This document shows, one piece after another, positions 1 to 11,776 of a stretch of DNA of 64,000 bases (position 1 is the stretch's first letter; the number at the start of each line of letters is the position of its first letter). Made by a program: the position numbers and the translations under genes. The DNA is from Tetrastigma voinierianum. Lineage: Eukaryota > Streptophyta > Magnoliopsida > Vitales > Vitaceae. Location: NCBI GenBank assembly GCA_016808115.1, contig JAEQBH010006813.1, positions 62,001 to 126,000 of the forward strand, in the 5' to 3' direction. Below the pieces are notes generated by a model. That model was given only the letters and a program-made list of their open reading frames with translations. It made no database searches and was not told the origin of the DNA.

Positions 1-539
1 CTCGTCTATTTTGACCTATCAGTTGCCCGACCCTTGGTTACAACGGCGTGGGCAAAAGGGGAACAATATCGTTTCTTGAATCGGTCACGACTTCCGCGCG
101 TGGCCGTTCGGGCTAGTTTTAGTTAGGGCTTTGTCACGATCAACCGTCTATGATAATCGACACCAGATTGCTCTCGCTTCATTCAGTTCTTGAGTTTCTT
201 CCAAGAACATCCTCACGTCGTTATGTTGTGCCCCACGGTATTAAAGCTTTTAGCACTAAGATTTGGGCCTCATTCGTTTGACCTTGTCTAGAATCTCTTA
301 CCAGCATTTTGTGTGCTTTTCTTGAGAGTAGCCTTTTTGTTTATTCAAGAATGGTCGTCTTTCTTCTTCAGGTGTCTTTTGAGTAATATGCTTGAGCCAG
401 GGTCCTATATTGGTTAGGTCTTGTTCTTTCTACAGTACTCTCATGGAGTTTGGAGTCGTTTCCTCTTCCTTGCGCGCAGGGCGATTGGATTCCTTTATTT
501 ATATCCGATTCGAGTGGATAAGTGGTGCCTCCGTCGTTT

Positions 540-2730
540 AGCCAGGGTTGCTTTTGAGGCGTCCGAAACCTCCTCTCATGGATGGCGAGGGGTATAATTG
601 ACGAATTAAATATCCCATGGGATCAGAATATCGAAGTGGCATTGAAGTGCTGGCGATTGGGACCTAGCAGTCTATATGGAGAAACTTTCACGAGTCTTAT
701 AGGCCCCCCCTTTTGGTGTCAGTACGGTCTCGAGCATTTTGACCTCTACATGGTCAGGGAAGTGCCCAGATGGTGTGCTTTTTGAGGTGACCTTAGATAA
801 TGGCCCTCCGTTTCCCTTTACACCTTTATCGAAAGTGCTTTACTGACATTTCCAGCGTATGCCCCTCTCAGCTTTAGCCCGATTTAAAGGGTATTCTAAT
901 TGGTACATTGGTTTTTCTTTAGGGATAAGGGCCTAGGTGTTCCCAGTATAGCTCTGTTCTTGGACCTCTTTAGTGTGAAGGAAGCCGCCGAGGGCTTTCT
1001 TTATCTATCTAAGCGTGCTAGCGCTCCTCTTATCATCTCGGATCTCCCATCTTCTCATAAATTTTGGAAAGAGCGTTACTTTTTTGTTAGTGGCCGCAGT
1101 TGGGAATACGACCTCCTTGACAAGGAAGACACACTAGGTGTTCCTAACATGCAGACCTCTGAGAATCAGTGAGCTTTGCTTTGGTTAAGTTCGATTACAG
1201 TTTTAAGTCATATTTAAAGGATGCCACTAATTTTGCATTGGCTGTGCGTTTTCGAGTGTCATGCGATCTCGACCCGAAGACAAGGTCGTAAAAGCGGGCG
1301 GCCCACGTGTCTTCTGGCGCACCTACGAGGCTTATTAGGTCGGATATTCCCGGATCTTCAGGTTCGAGGTCCTCCCGCCCTGCTACTTTGAGGCCTTCAC
1401 CCCCCTCTATCATGAAGTTCTCTCATGATGGGCCTCCCGTTGTCAAGCCCACTAAGGGAGAGCTTCTTACTCGGGTGGAGACGCTGTCCTGGAGGTCTTG
1501 AAGTGTGAAGCGGAAAGCTTCGGACTCTCTTGAGAAGGGTCGTCCAGGCACAGGGAAAAGGGTCAGGAGTTGGGGGATGTCGTCATCACCTTCTACCCGT
1601 GTCAGAGTACGAGGCCAGTGTCGTACCTCAGTAAGAAGGGTTCCTAAAGCCCTAAGTTCGCGATCCGGGTGCAGGTTCTCTTTGCCAAAGGCAGATTCCT
1701 CGGGAGGGGTGAGCCTCCGTTGGAGGTTATACTGCGGTTTGAAGTCCCCTTGCACAGAGCGCCGAGCCTCCTCCCTCGAGGGCGGAAAAGTTGGGGAGGA
1801 AACGCTCCGAAGCTGATGGAGATGGGGATTCCTTGCTTTGCCCGTCTTGGAAGCTTGTGGGCCCGGTGCGGTCTTGTCCAGTGCCGGGATTCGATCTTAA
1901 GATTTCGGGTGCCCTACTCGTTGAGGAAGCCTTGGCTCTATCCCTCAAGGGGGTAGCCTCTGTAAGTTCCCGTGTCTTGTTCTATCTAATTCTATCTTGA
2001 GTTGGGTGTTGACTTTATGTTGGGTGTCGGCAAGTGGCTACCTATCTGAAGAGTTTAGCGAAGGCCCGGTGAAAGGCCAATCAGCGCGAGGTCTATTGAG
2101 GGTGGCTGCTCTTACTTTCTGAGTGGTATCTTTGTGAGATCGGATGCGAGGAATATGTGGAGGGAGGGTCGTGGAAGCTTAAGTCAGATCTGAGGGTGCT
2201 CATAGCTGCGTAGGCGAGTGGGAGTAGGGAAGAAAAGGCAGGATGGCTAGGTGGTAGAGGGTGGGCCAGGTCGGGATGAGGAGTGTGGGCTGCGGGATGA
2301 TCTGTGGGTGGCTAGGACGGGCTGGAGCTGAGGCCCAGGCTTGGTGATCGAGGATGAGTTACAATACGATCCCGGAGAATGAAACCTGCGCAGGGTAACT
2401 TTCGGGTAGAGGCATTTGCGTCTTTCATTAGAGATGAGAGCTATGTAATGGGCGGCCCATTTTGCTAGATGGAGATCGTCGCGAGAAGCTTCAGAAATTG
2501 TGGGCTCGTGAGACGCCCTAGCAGGGTGCCATGGGTTGCGAGGGGAGCTTCAGAGGTAGGAAACTCTGGTTATTCAGAGGGACGGAGCCATATCGAGTCT
2601 GAGGGATGAGGCCTGCACTCAGTGGGCTTCCGGGTGGCTTGCTTTCCAGAGGAAGGCTGCTAATGCCTATCCTGGCTGGGACCTTAACTTTGATATCCTA
2701 GTGGCGAGGCGGAAGAGTCAGCACCAGCCG
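540..2730 (+). pseudogene. Antisense ORF of Tat element A (PF04195-like), degenerate
   Basis: This lies on the strand opposite to the retrotransposon's own genes, between integrase and the 3' LTR. At 900-1172 the frame reads DKGLGVPSIALFLDLF and ends with PSSHKFWKERYFFVSGR, which I recognise as the plant 'putative gypsy type transposon' family (PF04195). The same motifs occur in element B at 12700-12850. Further on are a basic low-complexity stretch, a candidate intron at 1962-2034, and a C-terminal part near 2605-2720 that matches element B (QW-x-SGWLAFQRKA against QW-x-SEWLAFKRRA). Stops and frameshifts break it throughout. The N-terminal part (540-800) differs from B and may hold an insertion. 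The molecular function of this family is not known to me; only homology and position are claimed. Confidence 0.65.
1962..2034 (+). other. Candidate intron in antisense ORF A
   Basis: A strong donor (gcctct, then gtaagttcc) is followed about 72 bases later by an acceptor-like ...ggcaag before tggctacct. Sequence on both sides aligns with element B, which has a GT-AG interval at the same place (13670-13746), while the interior is poorly alike. The exact acceptor base is uncertain because of a small indel. Confidence 0.5.
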
Positions 2731-2999
2731 AAACTGTTCACAGAGAGCAAACACCGGTGAGATTCGCTCCTGCCGCCTTACTGCTCCCAACCGCGTCGGA
2801 CTACAGATTCCTTTGTATAATTTGCTTTTTTTTTTTTTTGGATTTAGCCCGGATATATGTGATGTCGTTCTCTGATGAGCCGCCATTTTTATCTCATCGC
2901 CCCTATTTTTTTTGGTAACTGCTTTCCTGACGCTGCTCTTTCCTCTGCTGACATGGATTGGTGGCTATATGGCCTTTGTATGAGCAGTCGAGTTCTTTG

Positions 3000-4375
3000 T
3001 AACTGGTACTTCTAGGCTACGTAGGATAAATTGCTTGGTGAACTGGTCTGAGGCTACCAGGCCCAGTTTAATGATCGACTCTTAAACTAAATTTCTTCGA
3101 GAGCTCAGTGGGCCTAAGCGCGAAATTTGAACACGCTCGCAGGCTACCGGTGTAGTTGAAGTCGAGGCTCTTTGAAGCAGGATTCTTTGAGAGTGCAATG
3201 GGCTAAATGCTGGCCCCGAACCTACTCACAGGCTGAGACTTAGTTATCAGTGAGCTCTTTAAAAGCTAGGAGCCATTGAGGCTTCATAGGGTGTCTGCTG
3301 GTGAATTGGCTCTGCTTATTTGTATGGCCTTTCTTGAAGCGGTTGAGCTCTTGACCCGAAATTTGTGAGCTCCGTGGGCTAAGCGCCTAAGTAAACTGCT
3401 CGCAGGCTACCGGGCCTTAGTTGTGGTCAGGCTCTTCAAAGCCGGAGTTGTTGAGGCTCAGTGGGCTAAAGCGCTGGGGCGAACTTGCTCTGAGGCTGAG
3501 GGCCTTAGTTGAGCGGTTGAGCTCCTTCAAAACTAAGTTCTTCGAGGCTTCAATAGGGCTGATCACCTTACGTGCTTGACTACGGGGTTGTATATGGCCT
3601 TTCTTGGCCGGTTGAGCTCTTGAAACTAAGCGGGTTAAAGGCTTCATACATTGATTGTAGGCTAGGCCCAGCTCTGCGTTTGTATGGCCTTTCTTGAGTA
3701 GTTGGCTCTTGGCTGGCTTCTTGAGGCTCGTGGGCCTAAGCGCCTTAGCTAAACACACTCTAGGCTACCGGGCCTTAGTTGAAGCGGTCGAGGCTCTTGG
3801 CCCAGTACGGTGACTCAGTGCATTTCGCCACCCCGAGTGAACACATCTGGAGCTCTGGACCTTAGTTAGCCGGTCGAGCTCTGCCGAGCTCTTCAAAACC
3901 GAGCCACGAGGCCTACGCTGATCTACTTGAGCCGAATCCAGCTCGCATTGTATGGCCTTCTCGGTTGGGCCGAGCCACTCAAACCGGGATGCCGAGGCCC
4001 GTGGCTAAACTGCCTGAGCCGAACTTGCTCCTAGGCTACCAGGCCTTAGTTGAGTAGTCGAGCTCTTCAAAACTAGGCCGCTGAGGCTTCATACCGATCC
4101 GCCTCGAAATGAACTCCGTCTCGTGGGCTATACGACCTTCTCGGCTGCATGAGCTCTTCAAATCGGAGTCGAGGCTCCGCTGGCCGCCGAGCCGTAATTT
4201 GGTCCCGGCCACAGCTTTAGCCGAGCAATGAGCTCTTCCAAACTGCCGTTTGAGGCCTCGGGCTGAAATCCATTGAAGCAACCTCGCCTCCGGGCTACTG
4301 TGCCTTGGGCTGAAAGCAAATGAGCTCTTCAAACTCGAGACGCTGGGCGCGCCGATTCCGACTTCCACTTCTTAT
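3000..4375. repeat. Degenerate tandem repeats in the 3' region of Tat element A
   Basis: Phrases such as 'aggctaccgggccttagttg' and 'gagctcttcaaaac' recur roughly every 60-140 bases with many changes. The phrases ggcct-tagttga, tcgagctctt and gaggctcgtgggcta come in the same order each time, so these are decayed tandem units, not chance. Element B has a similar array at the same place (14640-15530). Tandem repeats in the 3' untranslated zone are a known habit of Tat/Ogre elements. Confidence 0.7.
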
Positions 4376-4734
4376 AAAGATGCGGGGTCTTTAATGCTGG
4401 TTTATGGAGAATTGGACGACTTATGGAGAATTGGAAACGACTATGCGAATTTCATTTGCGCTCCGACCCTTTATAAATCGCGAACTCCTCTCGCAACGGA
4501 GCTCATGCTTCGAACCTTTCTTCCCGGGGTCAGAATCGAATCCGCATGATGAAGCGTCAAGGTTGACACCGCTCTTCACAGGGGGTCCGCCTGGGGGACT
4601 CGATCCTGCTCTGCTTCGATGGACCTCGCCTGTGGAGTCAGGAGCTCCCTAGTTTCCCTTTACGGGAGTTATGTTATTCCCTAGCCCCATGCTAGGGAAT
4701 GCGTCTGGGGAGAGCGGTGTACTTTTAGTACCGC

Positions 4735-4960
4735 TTTTCTCCATTTTCCTTCTTCCTTCTTCTTCCTTCTCTTTTTCTTCTTTCTTCCTTTCTTTCTTTT
4801 CTTCTCTTCTTCCTCTTTCTTCTTCTTCTCCTTTCTTCTCTTTCTCACTCTCTCTTCCTTTCTCAATCTCTTCCCTCCCTTCTTTCTCTCCTTTCCTTCT
4901 CATTCCCTTTCTCGTTTCGCACTCCTTTTTTTTTCTCTTTCCTCCTTTTTCGAGGAACCC
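4735..4960 (-). repeat. Purine-rich tract (minus strand) of Tat element A
   Basis: The plus strand is almost pure C/T for about 225 bases, so the element's coding strand is almost pure A/G. Open frames here translate to low-complexity Lys/Glu/Arg or Ser/Phe/Leu runs and are not genes. Element B has a shorter tract at the matching place (15918-16030), between integrase and the tandem repeats. It is far from the LTR, so it is unlikely to be the primary polypurine tract. Confidence 0.7.
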
Positions 4961-5234
4961 GCATACTGCTTATTTCCGAGATGCAAGGATGACACTTCGA
5001 TTGTAATCAATTATACCTTCATTCGAATAGCAGCACTTTTTTCTTTTCGCGCATGAATTTGTGTGTATTCTCGACGTGTGTAACTTCTTTCATACGTTCC
5101 CGGGCCGAGCCGACATTTTTCCTTACCGAGATGCCCCGCTTTTTTATTTATGAGGATATTAAACAAAGTAATCAACAAACACACATACGTATCTGAAAGC
5201 TGATGATACTTTATTAACTATTACAATCCGAGGC

Positions 5235-6460
5235 CTACTGATAAAACGCCATGTGCCTTTTCATTGCTCCAAGAGTGAGATAGGAATTTTCCTTCTCCCG
5301 TCGGAGCCCACCACCCTGGGCTTCGACGACGCGAGATAGCCATATAGGGGCCTTCCCGCTTAGGGGCCCTAGTTTTCCATGTGTGCCTGATTTTTCTTAC
5401 AGCGTGCTTTTTTAAGACTCAGCTCGTCAGTTTGTAACTCCCGGGCCTGACTCTTTCGGGTCGTAGCACCTACCGTCTTCCTTTCGTAGTCTTCTCAGAC
5501 AAGCCTGACCAGATCACGCTTTTCATATAAGAGGTCTAGGTTCATGCAGAGAGCCTCTTCGTTATGTTCCACGCTTGCCAATTCAATCCTTGGGGATTTT
5601 AATCCGATCTCGACAAGACACGCTTTGCGCTGCAAAGGCTGTGAGCGACTGTGGTTTCAGTCGCTGACTGTGTGCTCAGAGTGCCCACAATACATTGCAG
5701 GCAATTTCACCACTTGCCTTTCAGATCTCCAACTTGGTCTTTAGTGTCGCTTTAAGAGTTCTCATGGTGACTTCACTGGCCCATTATATCGCATTTAGTT
5801 TGGGATCGAGTAGTAGCTTCATCCGTGAACTCCTAGCACGTGTAAACCCTCGAACTTAAGATTGTCGAATCGCTTTCCATTGTCCGACACTAGAGCCTCC
5901 TTGATACCAACCTCAGAAATTATGGAACGCCAAACGGCCGAGTATCTTCGTTTCGTGATTAAGCCAAAGGTTCTGGCCGCCCATTCGGGTGAAATAATCC
6001 ACTCACGATGATAAATTTGTATCACTCGCTCCACCCAGGGCAGAGGGTCCCAATATGTCCAACCCCACCGAAAGCGGCTAGGCTTCAGGATCGACGCCAA
6101 CGCTCCGACGAGAGGTGAGAGATTTTCGCGTGCCCCGACAAATTTTGCATTTCCTGACTAGCTCATTGGCTCTCCGAGCATCAGCCAAGAGATCCCCATT
6201 TTAAGGTTTTTCCTACCAACGCCCGAGTTCGATGTGATTTCCGTGATACCCTTCAATGCATTTCCCCGCAGTAGTCGGGCGCTCTTTCCTCGCGATGCAC
6301 TCGAGATGGGTGTGAAAACCTCACTAGAAGCTTCCTCGATGAATAAGAACCGGCCGACCGTCCTGCTGTGGCTTCTTCTCGAGTCAAGCCGCAAAGAGCC
6401 TTCTATTAAATAGTCCCAAATGGGGTCCATCCCATTCTACCCGTATTACGACAGAGGACT
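5235..6460 (-). pseudogene. Integrase remnant, Tat element A
   Basis: Integrase inserts retrotransposon cDNA into the chromosome. Three parts are visible on the minus strand. At 6430-6158 is the N-terminal region, starting DPIWDYLIEGSLRLDSR; the zinc-finger histidines and cysteines are scrambled by frameshifts. At 6100-5819 is the catalytic core, with WTYWDPLPWVERVIQIYHRE and the strong motif ALVSDNGKRFDN that holds the second catalytic Asp. At 5400-5235 is the C-terminal GPY/F-like part (REGPYMAI ... SHSW). Several frame changes and stops separate them. The order and spacing match element B (16542-17800). Confidence 0.8.
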
Positions 6461-6749
6461 TCCTCATTACAGAGATCTATGAGGGCCCCGTGAAGGTGCT
6501 CGACATGCGCAATCACGAGATCTCTCGAGGTCAGTCAGCGCCGCAGTGGCATCCGCTCTGGAATTCCTAATTGTATGTGTCCGACCGAACTAGCACGAAC
6601 TTCCTCTTAGTAATTCACTCAGGCATAGGATCATTTTTTCACCTTTAGCCTCAGAGTGTCTTTTATCGCTTTATCACTGACCCTGAGTCATTGCGATACC
6701 TCGCTTCGGTCAACTTCCATTAAATGGGCGAGGGTCGAGTCCAAATGAT

Positions 6750-7400
6750 GACTCGCTTCATACTCGACCATTGGCTGAGGCTCGGGAACCCAACCGAAAG
6801 TGCATACTTGATAATCTATTCCCACGGAGGTCGACCATCCGACACCGCCTCCCCGAGCATCGACCTTCCACCCGCCCACCCGACGCTTCCAAACGGGAGG
6901 CTCCGCCGCCGCTGCATCCACCCGCAGTTTCGGCCTGGGTGAACCCATGAAGAAACGCCAAGACCTACCTTTATTGCATTTTCTGGTTTATATATGATGT
7001 CGAACTCGCTCAACTCTAAGGCCCACTTCATCAATCTTCCCGAGGTTTCGGTTCAGGTAACACTTGCTTCATCAATTCTATCTGACTTCAATGGTATTAG
7101 TCAAAGTAAGTGGCGAGCTTTGGCTACTTCTGCTACTAACGCCAGGATTAGTTTCTCCATCCTCGATACCTCTCCTACTCCTCGCAGCTCAGCCGCACAG
7201 TAGACTGATGTCAGATCGGGCCCGTCTCCATAAGGACGGCGTTGGTTGAGAAGTCTGAAATTGCCAGGTACAGAGTAAGGAGTTCCCCTTCAAAGGGGCT
7301 TACCGGAATGGGGGGAGAGCTCAGGTAAGTTTTCGGTGCTAAGAACTCTTCTTCGCAATGTGTATCCCATTGAAAAACTTTCTTTAGAACCTAGAAGAAG
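6750..7400 (-). pseudogene. RNase H remnant, Tat element A
   Basis: RNase H removes the RNA strand during reverse transcription. Reading right to left, ELLTLYLAISDF at about 7280-7250 corresponds to the start of the gypsy RNase H-like domain. A degraded middle follows, then MMKWALELSEFDIIYKPENA at 7034-6970, the conserved 'K-W-x-x-E-L-x-E-F-D-I' stretch near the domain end. It lies between reverse transcriptase and integrase as expected. At least four frame changes or stops occur. Confidence 0.75.
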
Positions 7401-7479
7401 GTTTGACATTTATCGCTAGCCTTGGACACAAATCGGCTTAACGCGACTATTCTTCCAGCTAGATGTTGGACTTCTTTTA

Positions 7480-8060
7480 TGTTTGACTATATGCATGCTG
7501 AGTACAAATACTTTATCTTGTCTCGATTTGCCTCAATTCTTCTATGTTGACTATAAACCCAAGAATTTCTAGCCGAGACTCCAAAGATTTAGCCGGATTC
7601 AACTTCATGTCAGGATTTCTAAGGATCCGAATGCTTCTGCATGTGATGAGCTTATGTGGAGTCTACTGCAGTTGATTTCACCAACATGTCATCTATATAT
7701 ACCTCCATGATGCCCCAATTTGCTCGAACATCCTATTCACCAACCTCGTATGTAGCTCCCGTTTTAGCCTAGCGGCATTACTCGATAGCACAGTCCTTTG
7801 CCCTCGTGACAAATGAGGTCTTTCAATGTCAGATCCATAAGCTGACCGTCAGGTTTAGAAAGCATCCAGAAACTGAGGAGTTCATGGCCGACTGTGGCAT
7901 CTACTATGAGGTCGATCCGTGGCAGAGGGAAACTATCTTTTGGGCATGCACGATTAACGTCAGTAAAGTCAATGCAGAGTCGCCATTTGTTGTTCGCTTT
8001 TTTGACGAGTACGACGTTGGCCAACCATTCAGGGTACTCCACTTCTCCGACGGGCTCGCC
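7480..8060 (-). pseudogene. Reverse transcriptase remnant, Tat element A
   Basis: The frame from 8042 reads YPEWLANVVLVKKANNKW, CIDFTDVNRACPKDSFPLPR and DLIVDATVGHELLSF, all classic Tat reverse transcriptase blocks. The catalytic motif is intact: bases 7688-7699 on the minus strand encode YIDD, followed by MLVKST. Further on are MKLNPAKS and LGFIVNIE of the thumb region (7640-7560). Frameshifts fall between these blocks, so no full-length enzyme could be made, although the active-site residues are still correct. Confidence 0.88.
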
Positions 8061-8333
8061 TTAAGGAGCTTGCCAATTCTTCATTTATCTATTTTGTCTT
8101 CTGAGCAACTCCTTCTTTTGCTTAACTGCTCAAGGATGGACTGACGTTAGTCTGCAGAGTGATTATCATGGATCAATCCCTCCCATATCCTCCTATTTCC
8201 ACGCTAAGACATCCTTATTATGTTTCAAGAAACCCGTAAGCGCTGAGGTATTCCGTAGTTTTTCTGGAGCCAATGTAGCGAGGTGTTCGTGGTTATCATT
8301 CAACCGTGACAGACTCCACCTTCTTCCAAGGGC

Positions 8334-8775
8334 TCAGCCCGTGTTTACCTCGTCGCACATGTCGAGCCCATCCAAGTGGCATATTGCCGATCGCTGTTTC
8401 CCGATGCCGAGTAAGACTGCCACGCCACGGTCTCTCAACCATTCTACTCCACCCGTGGTAGAACTAATCATCATGTGGTGTTTTAGGATGGCCTTTACGG
8501 CTCGAGAGAGGGTCACCAATAACATGTTATGGTGCGCATGGGGCATCTACTACGAAACTTCATCGCTTATCATCGCTGGGCATGCGGGCTCTAAAGTGAG
8601 CACTAACCAGACGACCCCAAAGGTAGTACTTTCTCTCCCGAGAACTCGTAAGTGGGTGCTGACCGTTCCAGCTCTTCTCCTCCGATGCCCATTCCGTCGT
8701 GCCGACAAGATGATGTCTACGGAACTCCCATTGTCGACAAGGACCCTGGTGGATTGTTTTTGTTAAATTACAACC
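8334..8775 (-). pseudogene. Aspartic protease remnant, Tat element A
   Basis: The minus strand near 8750-8705 encodes RVLVDNGSSVDIIL-like sequence. This is the retroviral-type aspartic protease active site in the D-N-G-S form seen in Tat elements, instead of D-S/T-G-A. The C-terminal half follows at 8546-8400: NMLLVTLSRAVKAILKHHMM and a Trp-Leu-Arg-Asp block resemble the 'NMLLGRP' flap-distal region. It sits just upstream of reverse transcriptase, as in a gag-pol polyprotein. The halves are in different frames. Confidence 0.75.
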
Positions 8776-9299
8776 CGCCTTATTACCAAAGGATCGCCAG
8801 CAGGGGGTAAGCCGCATCCCACGTCCAGTCCGAGAATGTTATGGCCGTGTCGAGCCGAGGCCGCGAATCGGGCTCAGACGATTACCTCCGACCCGATGCT
8901 ACCTGGCTGAGCCTTCCTAACAGAGTCGATTCCCACCTCATGCAACCGAGATCACGGATTTCCCATAATATTGTCGGGTAATGAGCCGCCGTCCTGGTTG
9001 AGGTGGTGGGTGGCCGCTACCACTCCGACCTTCTTCGTGAGGCTACGAGCCACGTGAGATACCTCGCCGAATCAAATATTCTATTTCCTTCATGAAGTCA
9101 GATGCAATCATTCGCTCGGGCCCGTGGGTCCCTATGGAACTCACAATACCCGTGGTTATCTCGCTGGGTCCGACTATCCGGGATCTGGCCATATCGTAAA
9201 TCGCTCATGTTGCATCTCGCGCAAGACTTGCGATATCGCAACCGGGCCGTAAGGGAATTGCCAGGTTAATATCGCTTGCCGCAGCCTCGTCGTATAAGG

Positions 9300-10480
9300 G
9301 TCCTTGAAGCGTCTCCGACGCCTCGCCTCTTCTGGGACCGCTCTTCGCCTTTCTTCGTGGGATCTCTCCGCTTGTCTCCAGGGCTTCGTCCCGTTTGTCT
9401 ATCTATATCCGCTTTTCTCTATGGTTGAAGAGCTTTCTTCTGATATGAGGCTTCTTCACGCTTATGTACTTTCCTTTATATGAGCACCTCACCATGTTTG
9501 CCTGTGGATCTCGGAGATGGAAAATATCAAATCTTTTGACCGCACTTAACCCAAATATGAATGCTGATAGCGAACTTCGTCCAAGATGTCTACCTTCAAA
9601 GACTCCTGCAGACAACCTCCGACATAAGACCTCACCTTCCCCGCGGTGCTCATTTTATGGTCATGATAACTCTACTTTGATGTTCTAGCTCCAATGAAGT
9701 GGGAGACGAACGCGATGGAGAGCTCTTTGAATGAGGAGATTGACGATGGTGGGAGCCGGTTAAACCAAGTCAACGCTGGGCCTTTTAGCATGATAGCGAA
9801 AGCTCTGCACCGTACAGGGTCCTAATACCTATGTAGCTTTGATTCTTATAGGTGTTGAGATGATCGACTCCGATCCTTCCACACTATCGAACGCCTCTCA
9901 TTCAGGGCATCTCTAAACTTTGGCTGAAGGAAGTGGATCACTCCTACTGAACGGACTCCGCCTTGTCGTACCGCAGTGTCCATGTGAGTCCGACGCTCTA
10001 CTTTTACCACTTCCTTAATGTGGCCAGCTCCCGCTAGATACCCGAATCTCCGTTCCCATGATCGCTCCCATTCTTCGCCGAGAAGGGCCTACCATCGCTT
10101 TCCCGAGGTCCCCCGAGTATCGTCATTGCGCCCTTGGGGGGGCCAAGGTCCATGCCCCGGCCCGCCTAGATCTCCGCCTCCGCCCTGGGAGGGGGCCGAG
10201 TGTGGCCGCTCCTCCCCGATGTGGTGCGGCCTCCCGGGCTTGTCGCCTTCCCGGCGCCAGACCCCGTGAGTTGCTCTAACCTCTATTAAGCCGCTATCGG
10301 GTGAGACCGAGTGCCCCACCCGTCCGTGTCAAAGGCCTCGCACTATCTCTAATGCGCCGAGGCCTGGCCATCCACCCTACCGCGGCCTCGTGATCCCGAA
10401 GGATTGGTGTGGCTCCCGCCAGGTCTTGGGCTAATACCATCAGTCGCCGAGAGATCACTTTATTTGTAAAGGAACCGCCG
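9300..10480 (-). pseudogene. gag remnant, Tat element A
   Basis: This is the region between the primer-binding site and protease. The capsid-like core at about 9900-9700 is homologous to gag of element B at 21180-21040. Around 9615-9403 the frame reads AFIFGLSAVKRFDIFHLRDP and then KYISV, matching the downstream gag end (in B, SKDDVLYHLKNPRA and YINGEEA). Stops are frequent. The N-terminal part (9950-10480) is G/C-rich and cannot be read with confidence. Gag would form the virus-like particle. Confidence 0.65.
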
Positions 10481-10483
10481 CTC

Positions 10484-10501
10484 CCACGCATCTACGCCAA
10501 C
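10484..10501 (-). promoter_or_regulatory. Primer-binding site region, Tat element A
   Basis: Directly inside the 5' LTR, the minus strand reads ttggcgtagatgcg. The matching position in element B reads tttggtgccatgcgcc. Both resemble the TTGGCGCC-type tRNA primer site known in Tat elements, but both are mutated. Confidence 0.45.
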
Positions 10502-11118
10502 CGATGATGCTTTTTCAACCGAACTCGGGTCGGGGCATAACTGATCGCCGGCCGGAATCCAGAACTGCCGCTTAGGCCCGAATACGAGACGCGCCTCCCG
10601 CAAAAAAAAAAACAAGTAGCAAAGAGGATCGGAGGGGCTCGCCCGTGGCCTTTCCGATGCCTGCCGCGACCTCCTCGACGAAAGAAAGGATCAACTCGCT
10701 TGGGAGGGCGAATGCTTCACAAGATCTTTCACCGATGGGGTGACCTGGTATTTATAGCATATGTTTTTCCCAATTAGATAGTGGTAAGGATTCTTTCTCA
10801 TTAGGGAATTTTTCGCCTTTATCGATATCGATTAATATGATACCAGGAGCAAGCTTATCGAGAATCATCCTACTTCGCTGGTAGATCTGCTCGATTACAG
10901 ATACAGCTATTGGGAATTATCCATTTCCCTTAATGATGAGGATTTGGCTCGATTTACATGATATGGGCTTTTCGTTGTTCGTGCCATCGGCCCTCGGGAC
11001 AAACGATCCGGGCTCTCGCTTTTGCACAGAGTTCTCGCCAGTAAACATGTTTAATGAGCTTTACCTTTTTCTTGGGCTTGGTGAGTGGGCCTGGGCGCCT
11101 ATTTTTTAAACCCTATTA
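10502..11118 (-). repeat. 5' LTR of Tat element A
   Basis: This ~617 bp stretch aligns along its length with the LTRs of element B: it starts gatgatgctttttcaacc and ends ttttttaaaccctatta. The minus strand has a TATA-like ctataaata (plus-strand tatttatag near 10751), at the same place as in the B LTRs. It would hold the promoter and poly(A) signals of element A. The outer boundary is set by comparison because the terminal CA is mutated. Confidence 0.75.
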
Positions 11119-11167
11119 GAGCCTAAGGTGTATTAGATCTAAACTTTAATATTTATAATTAATCAAT
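11119..11167. other. Spacer between the two Tat elements
   Basis: About 49 AT-rich bases separate the outer end of the element A LTR from the target duplication of element B. No feature is visible. Confidence 0.6.
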
Positions 11168-11172
11168 ATAAT

Positions 11173-11776
11173 TGATGATGCTTTTTCAACCAAAACTGGG
11201 CCGGAGTCAGCGGTTCACTGGGCCTGGCCCACACTCGGATGTCCCACTCCCCTACAAAAATAAGAAGCAAAAGGATCTACGGTTCGCCTGTCATTTTCCT
11301 CGATGCCTAAGCCGGCTTCTTTCCAAGTGAAGAGAAAATCAAATGCTTAGTGGAACGTCCATCTTTGTATGCACCTTTCACCGGCAGCTGGACTCCGCAT
11401 TTATAAATTTCGATGATCACGATAACTTTCCCTAGTATCGATGATGATACGTATATTTCTCCCATCGCGAGTGGGATTTTCTTCCTTATCGCTAACCAAT
11501 TAATAAGGAATAATTTATGAACAATTATTAAGAAATATTCTACTTCCTAATCGTGGAGATTTAGTTAGTGGGAAGTTGGAATACTTCCTTATACTGCCCT
11601 TTCGATGTTTACGCCACTCCGGCCTCGACGGTGGACGTGTCCCCATTGGGCCTTCGTGTCTTGGCATAGCGGCGGGCCGAGCCTTTAAGGTCTTTATCGG
11701 GCCTACTTTTATCTCTTTGGGCTTCGATATCTGGGTCAGGTTAGCGGGCCCGCGCCTATTATTTTAAACCCCATCA
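11173..11776 (-). repeat. 3' LTR of Tat element B
   Basis: 604 bp. It begins (plus strand) tgatgatgctttttcaacc and ends ttttaaaccccatca, matching the 5' LTR with many small differences. The minus-strand TATA-like sequence is near 11399-11408. The left edge is fixed by the ataat target duplication. Confidence 0.88.

Larger units (their letters stand above)
1..11118 (-). mobile_element. Tat-type Ty3/gypsy retrotransposon A, left end outside window
   Basis: The minus strand carries, right to left, an LTR, gag, protease, reverse transcriptase, RNase H, integrase, a purine-rich tract, tandem repeats and an opposite-strand ORF. The order PR-RT-RH-INT is that of Ty3/gypsy. The DNGSS protease motif, long 3' region and antisense ORF point to the Tat lineage. 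All domains contain stops or frameshifts, so this copy is dead. Comparison with element B (11173-22428), where the antisense ORF starts about 1.3 kb from the 3' LTR, predicts that the 3' LTR of A lies a few hundred bases beyond the left edge. The first ~500 bases show no further coding signal. Confidence 0.85.

Noticed and set aside
4649..5006. Overlapping frames on both strands, Glu/Lys-rich and Ser/Phe-rich
   Set aside because: These are by-products of the C/T-rich tract of Tat element A.
10018..10491. Several Pro/Arg-rich frames on both strands
   Set aside because: This is the GC-rich 5' part of gag in Tat element A. Frames overlap on opposite strands and show no motif.
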